Source of the DNA: Deinococcus ruber
GTDB lineage: Bacteria > Deinococcota > Deinococci > Deinococcales > Deinococcaceae
NCBI RefSeq assembly: GCF_014648095.1
Contig: NZ_BMQL01000002.1
Span: 62,001-126,000 of the forward strand
Length of the DNA stretch: 64,000 nucleotides
Direction of reading: 5' to 3'
Shown here: positions 18,733 through 26,028 of the stretch, piece by piece
Numbering within the stretch: the first letter of the stretch is position 1
How the letters are laid out: each line of letters starts with the position of its first letter
Notes under the pieces: generated by a model
Database searches by the model: none
Told to the model about the DNA's origin: nothing
The model's input: the letters and a program-made list of their open reading frames with translations, nothing else
Program-made: the position numbers and the translations under genes

Positions 18733-19512
18733 ATGTCCAGTTCACTTCACCCCGACTCCCTCACCCGCGACGAACTGCGGCGCTATTCACGCCCGCTGCT
18801 GATTCCCGAATGGGCCGACAGCGGCGCACAGGAGCGCCTGAAGGCGGCCCGCGTGCTGGTGGTGGGCGCGGGCGGGCTGGGCTGTCCGGTCATCAGTGCG
18901 CTGGCGGGGGCAGGGGTGGGCACGCTCGCCATTTCAGACGGCGACACCGTGAGTACCGGCAATCTGCACCGCCAGACGCTCTACACCACTGCCGACGTGG
19001 GCAGGCCAAAGGCAGAGACCGCCGCCGCCCGCGCCCAGCAGATCAATCCGTATGTGCAGGTACAGGTGCTGCCCGCGCTGGACGCCGGGAATGCGCTGCA
19101 CCTCGTCCGGGCCTCCGATCTGACCATCGACTGCACCGACAATTTCGACACCCGCTATCTGATCAACGATGCCTGCGTGGCAGCGGGGCAGCGCTGGGTG
19201 TGGGGCGCGGCGGGTGGGCTGGAAGGCATGGTCAGCGTCTTCGGGCCGACCTGCACGCTGCGCGGCCTGTTTCCCGACCCAGCAGGTGCAGAGTCGTGTG
19301 ACAGCATCGGGGTGCTGGGGCCGCTGCTGGGCGTCATCGGCTCGCTGATGGCGGCGGAAGCTCTGAAGCTGCTCGCTGGCGCCACCTTTGTGAGCGCCGG
19401 AACCACCCTCGAAGGCACCCTCCTGACCTACGATCTTATGAACGCCCGCATCAGGCGGATTGAACTGCGCCCAGCACGGCAAACGGCGGCCCTATCTAAA
19501 TCAATTCTTTAG
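18733..19512 (+). CDS. ThiF/MoeB/HesA family adenylyltransferase
   Basis: The 259-aa E1-like enzyme adenylates the C-terminal Gly of a ubiquitin-like sulfur carrier (MoaD or ThiS). It has the nucleotide-binding VVGAGGLGCPVISALAGAGVG, the catalytic Asp region SDGDTVSTGNLHRQ, CTDNFDTRYLIND, and the ESCDSIGVLGPLLG segment with the conserved Cys. No rhodanese domain or MoaD/ThiS gene is adjacent, so molybdopterin or thiamine cannot be decided. The start is leaderless. AT-rich DNA follows before the HU gene. Confidence 0.9.
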   Translation: MSSSLHPDSLTRDELRRYSRPLLIPEWADSGAQERLKAARVLVVGAGGLGCPVISALAGAGVGTLAISDGDTVSTGNLHRQTLYTTADVGRPKAETAAARAQQINPYVQVQVLPALDAGNALHLVRASDLTIDCTDNFDTRYLINDACVAAGQRWVWGAAGGLEGMVSVFGPTCTLRGLFPDPAGAESCDSIGVLGPLLGVIGSLMAAEALKLLAGATFVSAGTTLEGTLLTYDLMNARIRRIELRPARQTAALSKSIL

Positions 19513-19664
19513 TAAAAACTCATCAAAAACTAATGCACTTTTGTCGTCTCAGCGCGGAAATTTCCGATTTTTGCGGCTCCATTGTCCTCATGGGAACGCC
19601 ATCTTAAACCGGCGAACGCCCCCCTAGACGGAGTTTTCCTGGGCACATCTGCCGAATTGTGTGT

Positions 19665-19670
19665 TACTAT
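19665..19670 (+). promoter_or_regulatory. Possible -10 box of the HU gene
   Basis: TACTAT lies 50 bp before the HU ATG, preceded by about 150 bp that include AT-rich sequence and the 12-bp palindrome CGGAAATTTCCG (19555-19566). No good -35 was found. Confidence 0.3.
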
Positions 19671-19719
19671 CCCTTCGAGCCAAAATTCAGCTCGAATCCA
19701 CTGCTGGAGGACATTCAAC

Positions 19720-20094
19720 ATGGCAAAAAGCACCAAAACCGCCGCCGCTGCTCCCAAGCCTGCTGCCAAAGCCGCCAAAGCCGCTCCCAAGGCCGCGACT
19801 GCGACCGCTGAGAAGAGCGAGAAGATCGCCAAGACCCAGATCATCGATATGGTGGCCGACAAGACGACCCTGAACAAGAAGCAGGCCGGCGAAGCGGTTG
19901 CCTCGATGCTCGATGTCGTTGTGGAAGCCCTCAAGGGTGGAAAGAGCGTGGGTCTGCCCGGCCTCGGCACCTTCAGCGTTGCCAAGACTGCTGCGCGTCA
20001 GGGCGTGCGCCCCGGCACCAGCGAGAAGATCACCATTCCCGCTGGCAAGAAGGTACGCTTCAAGGTCGCCAGCACCCTGAAGACCGGCCTCTAA
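19720..20094 (+). CDS. hup: HU family DNA-binding protein with N-terminal extension
   Basis: HU compacts and bends the nucleoid. The 124-aa protein has a Lys/Ala/Pro-rich tail (residues 1-35, repeating AAKAAK-type motifs) before the standard HU fold: [20 protein letters not shown], then [20 protein letters not shown] and FKVASTLK at the end. This basic extension is characteristic of Deinococcus HU, where it alters DNA binding. A strong SD (CTGGAGG) sets the ATG at 19720, unlike the mostly leaderless neighbours. An intrinsic terminator follows. Confidence 0.96.
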   Translation: MAKSTKTAAAAPKPAAKAAKAAPKAATATAEKSEKIAKTQIIDMVADKTTLNKKQAGEAVASMLDVVVEALKGGKSVGLPGLGTFSVAKTAARQGVRPGTSEKITIPAGKKVRFKVASTLKTGL

Positions 20095-20109
20095 GCCGAA
20101 GCTTTCCAG

Positions 20110-20145
20110 CCAGACCCCTGCTCTGCGGGACGGTCTGGTTTTTTT
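20110..20145 (+). terminator. Intrinsic terminator of HU
   Basis: The stem CCAGACC / GGTCTGG with a 15-nt loop is followed by seven T, 15 bp after the HU stop. Confidence 0.9.
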
Positions 20146-20154
20146 ATGGCTTCT

Positions 20155-20185
20155 AGTTGACAAGTTTTATCAACTGCTCTACCTT
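20155..20185 (+). promoter_or_regulatory. Sigma-70 promoter with overlapping palindrome, upstream of the osmoprotectant operon
   Basis: TTGACA (20157-20162), 17 bp, then TACCTT (20180-20185). The -35 lies in the interrupted palindrome AGTTGA-N9-TCAACT (20155-20175), a likely repressor site. It leaves an untranslated leader of about 185 nt before the first gene of the operon, which also contains the 12-bp palindrome CTGAAATTTCAG (20240-20251). Confidence 0.55.
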
Positions 20186-20376
20186 CTGAAGTGGCCGCTT
20201 CCGATGATGCCTGCCAGGGTTCTCTGAGATGAGAAGACTCTGAAATTTCAGGCGAATAAATCGGGTAAAGTAGGACGGTGTTCTGCAACCAGAACTGCAC
20301 ACCCTAGCTCGCTGTTCAGATCGACCCGGCTGCACCGCTCTTTTCTCCGAACCGGAGAGCCATGCCAGGAGACCCC

Positions 20377-21291
20377 ATGAAACGAATGCTGAATCTGACC
20401 GTCGCCGTGCTGCTTGGCGTTTCTGCCGCGACTGCCGCCGCCAAGCCCATCGTGGTGGGCGGCAAACTCGATCCGGAAGCGCAACTTCTGAGCCAGATGA
20501 TCATCCTGACGCTGCGAAACGCGGGTCTGGAAGTGACCGATAAGGCGAGCCTGGGCGATACCGGCGTGAACCGTAAGGCGATCATGGCGGGCGAGATCGA
20601 CGCCTACGCCGAGTACACCGGCAACGCGGTGTATCTGTTTCCTGCAGCCAAGATCACGCCCGCCCAGAGCAAGAACCCCGGCACCATCTACGGTCTGGCG
20701 CGTCAGCTCGACTCCAAGAACGGCATCACCTGGCTGAAGCCTGCCAACGCCAACAACACCTGGGCGGTGGCCGTGCCGCAGGCATTCGCCACTCAGAACA
20801 AGGTCAGCAGTTACGTCGATCTGGCGAACTATCTGAAGAAGGGCGGAACGTTCAAGATCGCGGGCAGCCCGGAGTTTTTTAACCGCGACGACGCCTTCAA
20901 GCTGTTCGAGAGCACCTACGGCTTTACCCTCACCGACGCGCAGAAACTGGTGCTGGCCGGAGCCACCCCGCCCCAGACGCAGCAGGCAGCGGCAGCAGGC
21001 ACCAACGGCGTCAATGCGGCGATGGCCTACGCCACCGACGGCAGCATTGCCGCGCTGAAACTGGTGATTCTCAAGGACACCAAGAACGCCCAGCCGGTGT
21101 ATCAGCCCGCGCCTACCGTCCGCACCGACACGCTGAAGGCCAATCCGCAGATCGCTGACCTGCTGAACAAGACCTTTGCCACCCTGAACTCTCAGACGCT
21201 TCAGAGCCTGAATGCCAAGATCGCCCTGGAAGGTCAGAGCGCTCAGGATGTGGCCCGCGCTTACCTGAAGTCCAAGAACCTGATCAAGTAA
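20377..21291 (+). CDS. Glycine betaine/osmoprotectant ABC transporter substrate-binding protein
   Basis: The 304-aa protein has a signal peptide (residues 1-21, ending ATAAAKP) without a lipobox Cys, and the OpuAC/ProX/YehZ fold. Motifs are VVGGKLDPEAQLLSQMI, the D-x-GVNRKAIMAGEIDAYAEYTGN region and ATDGSIAALKLVIL. It should capture betaine, choline or a similar compatible solute. The SD AGGAGA precedes ATG 20377. It is first in an operon of binding protein, permease, ATPase, permease, the classic OpuC/OsmU order with two permeases. Confidence 0.9.
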   Translation: MKRMLNLTVAVLLGVSAATAAAKPIVVGGKLDPEAQLLSQMIILTLRNAGLEVTDKASLGDTGVNRKAIMAGEIDAYAEYTGNAVYLFPAAKITPAQSKNPGTIYGLARQLDSKNGITWLKPANANNTWAVAVPQAFATQNKVSSYVDLANYLKKGGTFKIAGSPEFFNRDDAFKLFESTYGFTLTDAQKLVLAGATPPQTQQAAAAGTNGVNAAMAYATDGSIAALKLVILKDTKNAQPVYQPAPTVRTDTLKANPQIADLLNKTFATLNSQTLQSLNAKIALEGQSAQDVARAYLKSKNLIK

Positions 21292-21304
21292 GCCTGGAAA
21301 CCTT

Positions 21305-21344
21305 GCAGCCTTCGCGCCCTGAAAAGCGCGGGGCTGCCTTTGTT
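21305..21344 (+). terminator. Hairpin after the binding-protein gene (attenuating terminator)
   Basis: The two-part stem GCAGCC-CGCGC / GCGCG-GGCTGC is followed by CTTTGTT, 14 bp after the stop. Inside an operon it probably protects the binding-protein mRNA and lowers expression of the membrane genes downstream. Confidence 0.7.
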
Positions 21345-21436
21345 ATAGAGAACGCGCTTTGCAACGGACTTCAGTCTCTTTCTGGATAGACAGAGCTGAG
21401 AGAACAACCAGACAAAACAGACAAAAGGAGGCCGGA

Positions 21437-22654
21437 ATGGACCCTATCCCCGACGCATCTGGCCGGAATGTCGATGCAGATGCCCCCACCCCGCCAAGAA
21501 CGCGCCTTCTGACTCCTGATGTCCTGACGGTCTTCCTGCTGGCGCTGTTGCCGCTGCTGGCGTCGCTGCTGCTGCCCTGGGTGGTGCTGCGGCCCAATCG
21601 CCTGGCTCCCGGCGTTCCCGTGCATCTGCCCGCGCTGCAACTGGGGGTGGCGTTCGTGCTGGCGCTGCTGCTGCCGCTGTCGGCCCGCTTTTTTCCGCGC
21701 CTGTTGTGGCTGGTGGGGTCGCTGCTGCTGGCGGCGGGGTTCTGGTGGCTGGGCAGCCAGACGAGCGCCGCGCTGGTGGATCAGCTTCCGTTTGCGCGTG
21801 CCAGCGCCAGTAGCGGGCTGTGGCTGTGGCTGCTGGGGGCCAGCATCGGGGTGTACGGCGTGCGACTGGCGGGCCAGCAACTCGCCGTGAATGGGCGGGC
21901 CTGGAACTGGTTGAGCGTGGTGTGGCTGCTGCCGCTGATCTTCTGGGCGGCCACCGGGTATTTCTCGCACTGGTCGGTGGTGGTCGAAGGCCGGGCCGAG
22001 CGCGAGCGGCTGATTCAGGAATTCATCCAGCAGATCACGCTGGTGGGCGTGGCGCTGCTGCTGGCGCTGATTCTGGGCGGGCCGTTGAGCGTGTGGGCCA
22101 GCCGCCGCCCCGGTGTGGCAGGTGCGGTGATAAATCTGGCGAGCGCCGTCCAGACCATTCCCAGTCTGGCGCTGCTAGGCCTGCTGATCGCGCCATTTTC
22201 TGCGCTGTCCACGGCGTTTCCGGTGCTGCGCGACCTGGGAATTCGCGGCATCGGCGTGGCTCCGGCCCTGACCGCCATGACGCTGTATGCGCTGCTGCCG
22301 ATTCTGCAAAACGGCGTGGTGGCCCTGCGCGGCGTTTCGGAGGGCGCACTCGACGCCGCACGCGGCATGGGCATGACCGACGCCCAGCGCTTCTGGCGGG
22401 TGCAACTGCCGCTGGCGCTGCCCGTATGGCTGACGGGGGTGCGGCAGGCCGCCGTGCTGCTGATGGGCGTGGCGGCCATTGCGTCGCAGATCGGGGCGGG
22501 CGGGCTGGGCGTGTACATCTTCAAGGGCCTTCAGAGCAGCGCCGCCGACCTGATCCTGCTGGGCGTGATTCCCGCTGTGCTGCTGGCCGTGGCACTGAAT
22601 GCGCTGCTGAGGTGGCTGGAAGTGGTGCTGGGCCGCAGGCTGGGGCGGGTATGA
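21437..22654 (+). CDS. Osmoprotectant ABC transporter permease (large)
   Basis: The 405-aa permease has about four hydrophobic segments in an extra N-terminal half (residues 30-190), then the BPD_transp_1 core. The core EAA-like loop reads GALDAARGMGMTDAQRFWRVQLPLALP, the site that contacts the ATPase. It resembles YehY-type permeases, which also have the extra N-terminal segments. A strong SD (AAAAGGAGG) sets ATG 21437. A palindromic repeat sits between it and the ATPase gene. Confidence 0.9.
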   Translation: MDPIPDASGRNVDADAPTPPRTRLLTPDVLTVFLLALLPLLASLLLPWVVLRPNRLAPGVPVHLPALQLGVAFVLALLLPLSARFFPRLLWLVGSLLLAAGFWWLGSQTSAALVDQLPFARASASSGLWLWLLGASIGVYGVRLAGQQLAVNGRAWNWLSVVWLLPLIFWAATGYFSHWSVVVEGRAERERLIQEFIQQITLVGVALLLALILGGPLSVWASRRPGVAGAVINLASAVQTIPSLALLGLLIAPFSALSTAFPVLRDLGIRGIGVAPALTAMTLYALLPILQNGVVALRGVSEGALDAARGMGMTDAQRFWRVQLPLALPVWLTGVRQAAVLLMGVAAIASQIGAGGLGVYIFKGLQSSAADLILLGVIPAVLLAVALNALLRWLEVVLGRRLGRV

Positions 22655-22664
22655 AGGGGCCATC

Positions 22665-22797
22665 GGCTCTGAGCTGTGGGCTATGAGCTTTGAAAAACTG
22701 CGGCTGTTCCCCTTTCGTTTCGTGCGCTCATCAAGCTCCGTCCGTTCCAGCCTCCATCTGTTGCTCATCGCTCACGGCTCATAGCTCAAAGCCCGCC
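22665..22797. repeat. Palindromic dispersed element, copy 2
   Basis: This copy of the 178-314 element begins GGCTCTGAGCTGTGGGCTAT, 10 bp after the permease stop. It ends with the inverted arm CTCATAGCTCAAAGCCC just before the SD of the ATPase gene. The middle is unrelated to the other copies. Lying inside an operon, it would be transcribed as a long hairpin. Confidence 0.7.
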
Positions 22798-22814
22798 GCT
22801 TTAAAGGAGTCATC

Positions 22815-23756
22815 ATGATTACCCTCGAACATCTTGAAAAGCGCTACGGCGACAGCTACGCGGTGCGCGATCTGAACATCACCTTTCCCGACGGGGCGAT
22901 TACGGCGCTGCTGGGGCCTTCCGGCTGCGGCAAGACCACCACGCTCCGCATGATCAATCGGCTGATCGAGCCGAGCGGCGGGCGTATCGTCCTGAACGGC
23001 AAAGACACCTCCAGCCTGAAGCCCGAAGAGCTGCGCCGGGGCATCGGCTACGTGATTCAGCAGATCGGGCTGTTTCCGCATCTGAGCGTGGCGCAGAACG
23101 TGGCGACGGTGCCCGACCTGCTGGGCCGCCCCAAGGCGCAGACGCTGGCGCGGGTCGATGAACTGCTGTCGCTGGTGGGCCTGGAGCCGGGCCGGTTCCG
23201 CGACAAACGCCCCGGCGAGCTGTCGGGCGGGCAGGCACAGCGGGTGGGTGTGGCCCGCGCTCTGGCCGCCGATCCGCCCGTGCTGCTCATGGATGAGCCG
23301 TTCGGCGCACTCGATCCGCTCGCCAGGGACGAGGTGCAGGAGCGCTTTCTGAACATCCAGAAGGCGCTGAAGAAGACGGTGGTGATCGTGTCGCACGACA
23401 TCGACGAGGCGCTGCGAATGGGCGACTACGTGGCGCTGATGCAGACCGGACAGCTCGCACAGTTCGGCACGCCCGATGATCTGGTCAAGCGCCCGGCCTC
23501 CGAATTCGTGCGGAAGTTCCTGGGTGACGACGCCAACCTGCGCCAGCTCGCGGGTGTTCCGGTGCGCGAGTTTGCGCGGGCGGGCGATGCGGTCGGGCTG
23601 CCGCGCATCGAGGGTGACACCAACACCCGCACTGCGCTGGCGCTGATGCTGCGGGCCGGAAACGAGCACGCCGCCATCTGGGACGGTGAGAAACTGCTGG
23701 GCGTGGTGGGGTTTGAAGACCTGGCCCTGAACAGCCACACGCGGGAACCGGCGTGA
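22815..23756 (+). CDS. Osmoprotectant ABC transporter ATP-binding protein
   Basis: The 313-aa ATPase energises the importer. It has Walker A GPSGCGKTT (about residues 36-44), the Q-loop YVIQQIGLFPH, the signature LSGGQAQRVGVARAL, Walker B VLLMDEPFGALDP and the H-loop VSHDIDEA. The C-terminal 70 residues are a degenerate CBS-like regulatory segment as in OpuCA/ProV. The SD AAAGGAG precedes the ATG. Its stop overlaps the GTG of the second permease (GTGA), so the two are coupled. Confidence 0.93.
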   Translation: MITLEHLEKRYGDSYAVRDLNITFPDGAITALLGPSGCGKTTTLRMINRLIEPSGGRIVLNGKDTSSLKPEELRRGIGYVIQQIGLFPHLSVAQNVATVPDLLGRPKAQTLARVDELLSLVGLEPGRFRDKRPGELSGGQAQRVGVARALAADPPVLLMDEPFGALDPLARDEVQERFLNIQKALKKTVVIVSHDIDEALRMGDYVALMQTGQLAQFGTPDDLVKRPASEFVRKFLGDDANLRQLAGVPVREFARAGDAVGLPRIEGDTNTRTALALMLRAGNEHAAIWDGEKLLGVVGFEDLALNSHTREPA

Positions 23757-24499
23757 CCGGGCCAGCCATCACGGCGGTTCCGACGGTGCGGCGCATGGAC
23801 GGGCGCTGGGGTGTGCTCGTGTGGCCGGTGCTGCTGCTGATCTGCCTCTTCACGCCGATTCTGCCAAAGATCCTGGCTCCACTGTCAGCAGGCACGCCGC
23901 CTACCACCGATGTGCCGCTGTGGCAGCTCACGCTGACCCACCTTGAGCTGGTGCTGGGGGCAGAATTCATCGTGCTGCTGATCGGGGTGCCGCTGGCGGT
24001 GTACGTGACCCGTCCGGGCAGACTGGCCCTGATGCAGCTCGCCGAAGCGCTGACCGGACTGGGCCAGACGGTGCCCACCATCGCCGTACTCGCGCTGGCG
24101 GTTCCGGTGCTGGGCTTCGGAACCGCCCCCACGATGGTCGGGCTGATCGTGTATGGCCTGGTGCCGGTGGTCAGCAACGCGGTGGCGGGGCTGCTGGGTG
24201 TCGATCAGGGCGTGCTCGACGCCGCACGCGGCATGGGGATGAGTCCCCGGCAGCGCCTGATGCGCGTCGAACTGCCGCTGAGTCTGCCGGTGTTGTGGGC
24301 GGGCATTCGCACCAGCACGGTGTACAACGTCAGCACCGCCACCATCGGCGCGGCGCTTGGGGCGGGCGGCCTGGGCGCACCGATCATCAACGGGCTGTCA
24401 CAGGTCAATGTCGGGCTGGTCTTTCTGGGCGCGATTCTGGCGGCGCTGCTGGCGCTGAGTTTGGATGGTCTGCTGAGCCTGATGACCCCGAGACGCTGA
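23753..24499 (+). CDS. Osmoprotectant ABC transporter permease (small)
   Basis: The 248-aa permease has the BPD_transp_1 core with about six membrane helices and the ATPase-contact loop GVLDAARGMGMSPRQRLMRVELPLSLP. This is nearly the same as in the larger permease, pointing to a shared origin. The GTG start overlaps the ATPase stop. It ends the operon before a strong hairpin. Confidence 0.92.
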   Translation: MTGPAITAVPTVRRMDGRWGVLVWPVLLLICLFTPILPKILAPLSAGTPPTTDVPLWQLTLTHLELVLGAEFIVLLIGVPLAVYVTRPGRLALMQLAEALTGLGQTVPTIAVLALAVPVLGFGTAPTMVGLIVYGLVPVVSNAVAGLLGVDQGVLDAARGMGMSPRQRLMRVELPLSLPVLWAGIRTSTVYNVSTATIGAALGAGGLGAPIINGLSQVNVGLVFLGAILAALLALSLDGLLSLMTPRR

Positions 24500-24507
24500 C
24501 AGGGCAG

Positions 24508-24551
24508 GGAAGAGGGCGGCTGACAACTCGGTGTGTCAGCCGCCCTCTTCC
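24508..24551 (+). terminator. Long perfect hairpin after the osmoprotectant operon
   Basis: A perfect 17-bp stem (GGAAGAGGGCGGCTGAC and its complement) with a 10-nt loop starts 9 bp after the last stop. No T-run follows (TGTCGTC), so it may end transcription in an atypical way or stabilise the 3' end. A similar stem without T-run is at 46120. Confidence 0.7.
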
Positions 24552-24639
24552 TGTCGTCTACGCCGGGTAAACGGAATGTAAAGGGTCGCTCCAGAGTGTG
24601 CAATCGGCACATCTGATATCATTTTGCTAGGAGGAAGAT

Positions 24640-25572
24640 ATGACTCAGAACGATCCGCGTCCGCAGGAGCTGGGTGCTCCCAGCAGTATCGCCCGTCAGG
24701 TCAGCATCGCCAGTGTCGAGCAGCGGGCCTTCGGATTGCCGGGCGTCCCGGCGCTTGTGATCTGGCTGGTGCTGGTGGTCGGAACGCTGTGGCTGCTGAC
24801 GGCTGGCAATCAGCCGGGGCTGGGTGTGGTGCTGGGCGCTCTCGCCTTCTTCTACTTGATCGGCTTTTTTATCGTGCAGCCCAATCAGGCGTCGGTCATC
24901 ACGCTGTTTGGGCGCTATGTGGGCACCGAGCGGCGCAACGGCTTTTTCTGGACGAATCCGCTGACCAGCCGCAAACGCCTGTCGCTACGAATTCGTAACT
25001 TCAACAGCGAGCGGCTGAAGGTCAACGATGCGGGCGGCAATCCCATCGAGATCGCGGCCGTGATCGTGTGGCGGGTGGTCGATACGGCGCGGGCCAGCTT
25101 CGATGTCGAAGATTACGCGCAGTTCGTGGCGATTCAGGCCGAGACGGCGCTGCGCCATCTGGCCTCGCAGTTTCATTACGACGAGCAGGACGCCAGCCTG
25201 TCGGAAGGCAAAACCCAGAGTCTGCGCGGCAACCCCGACGAGGTGGCCGGAGCGCTGGCTGTCGAACTGGCGGCGCGGCTGCAACACGCGGGCGTCGAGG
25301 TGCTGGAAGCGCGGCTGTCTCATCTGGCCTATGCCCCCGAGATTGCCGGGGCGATGCTTCAGCGCCAGCAGGCCGGAGCGATTCTGGCAGCCCGCCGCAT
25401 CATCGTGCAGGGCGCGGTCAGCATGGTCGATATGGCGCTGCGCCAGCTCTCCGAGCAGAACATCGTGGAACTCGACGAGGAGCGCAAGGCCCAGATGGTC
25501 AGCAATCTGCTGGTGGTGCTGACGAGCGAGCGCGGCACGCAGCCGGTGGTCAATGCCGGAAGCCTGTACTGA
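24640..25572 (+). CDS. SPFH/Band 7 domain membrane protein
   Basis: The 310-aa protein has an N-terminal hydrophobic hairpin (about residues 35-82), then the SPFH/prohibitin domain ([37 protein letters not shown]) and a helical C-terminal part (about 215-300). Such flotillin-like scaffolds form oligomers at membranes; the exact job is unknown. It is close to bacterial SPFH proteins paired with an Arc-type small protein, which is indeed the next gene. The SD is TAGGAGGAAG. Confidence 0.88.
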   Translation: MTQNDPRPQELGAPSSIARQVSIASVEQRAFGLPGVPALVIWLVLVVGTLWLLTAGNQPGLGVVLGALAFFYLIGFFIVQPNQASVITLFGRYVGTERRNGFFWTNPLTSRKRLSLRIRNFNSERLKVNDAGGNPIEIAAVIVWRVVDTARASFDVEDYAQFVAIQAETALRHLASQFHYDEQDASLSEGKTQSLRGNPDEVAGALAVELAARLQHAGVEVLEARLSHLAYAPEIAGAMLQRQQAGAILAARRIIVQGAVSMVDMALRQLSEQNIVELDEERKAQMVSNLLVVLTSERGTQPVVNAGSLY

Positions 25573-25573
25573 A

Positions 25574-25686
25574 CGGGGCGCGTGATGCGTGTGCGGGGAA
25601 GTGCGGCGAGATTGATGGTGTCTCTGCCCTCTGCTGATCTTCCCCAGATTCCAGCGACCCGTCACGCATCACCCGTCAAGCATCAC
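25574..25686. repeat. Second palindromic element, different sequence
   Basis: A roughly 113-bp stretch starting at the SPFH stop codon has a left arm GGGCGCGTGATGCGTG and a right arm with two inverted units (CACGCATCACCCGTCA, AGCATCAC). The unit TGATGCGTGACGGG is about 15 bp and is tandem in the right arm. The plan resembles the 178-314 family but the sequence differs. No other copy is in the window. Confidence 0.55.
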
Positions 25687-25708
25687 TTTCCCCGAAGGAG
25701 GCCCGCTC

Positions 25709-25912
25709 TTGGCTGACAAGCGCAAGAACTTTGCCCTGCGGCTCAGCCCCGATCTGTATGCCGCGCTGGAGCGCTGGGCCGCCGACGACCTGCGGAGCGT
25801 GAACGCCCAGATCGAATACCTGCTGACCGACGCCGCCCGGAAGTCGGGCCGACTGCGCCCGCCCCGCGACCCAGACGCCAGCGCAGAGCGACCGGAAGAG
25901 CCAGAACAGTAA
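25709..25912 (+). CDS. Small ribbon-helix-helix (Arc-like) protein
   Basis: The 67-aa protein begins [26 protein letters not shown] and continues [17 protein letters not shown], the beta-strand plus two helices of Arc/MetJ-type DNA-binding proteins. A charged tail follows. TTG is the start, supported by the SD GAAGGAGG. It follows the SPFH gene across a palindromic element; the pair occurs together in other genomes by my recollection. It may regulate the SPFH gene (inference). Confidence 0.82.
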   Translation: MADKRKNFALRLSPDLYAALERWAADDLRSVNAQIEYLLTDAARKSGRLRPPRDPDASAERPEEPEQ

Positions 25913-25922
25913 GTCTCTGAAG

Positions 25923-25952
25923 ATGTCCCCGACTTCGACAGGTCGGGGGCAT
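25923..25952 (+). terminator. Hairpin after the Arc-like gene
   Basis: The stem ATG-T-CCCCGAC / GTCGGGG-G-CAT with a short loop starts 11 bp after the stop. It is not followed by a clear T-run. Confidence 0.5.
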
Positions 25953-26016
25953 GTCGTTGGCCGCCCGGCGCTTCCCGGTGGGCAGCCCGGATACAGCCGC
26001 CGCGCCACGCCGGGTA

Positions 26017-26028
26017 TACCCTGAAGGC
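26017..26028 (+). promoter_or_regulatory. Leaderless promoter of the ABC exporter
   Basis: TACCCT is followed by 6 bases and ATG; it overlaps TATACC two bases upstream. Confidence 0.5.

Noticed and set aside
19555..19566. CGGAAATTTCCG as a terminator of the ThiF-like gene
   Set aside because: The palindrome has no loop space; it is better seen as a protein-binding site.
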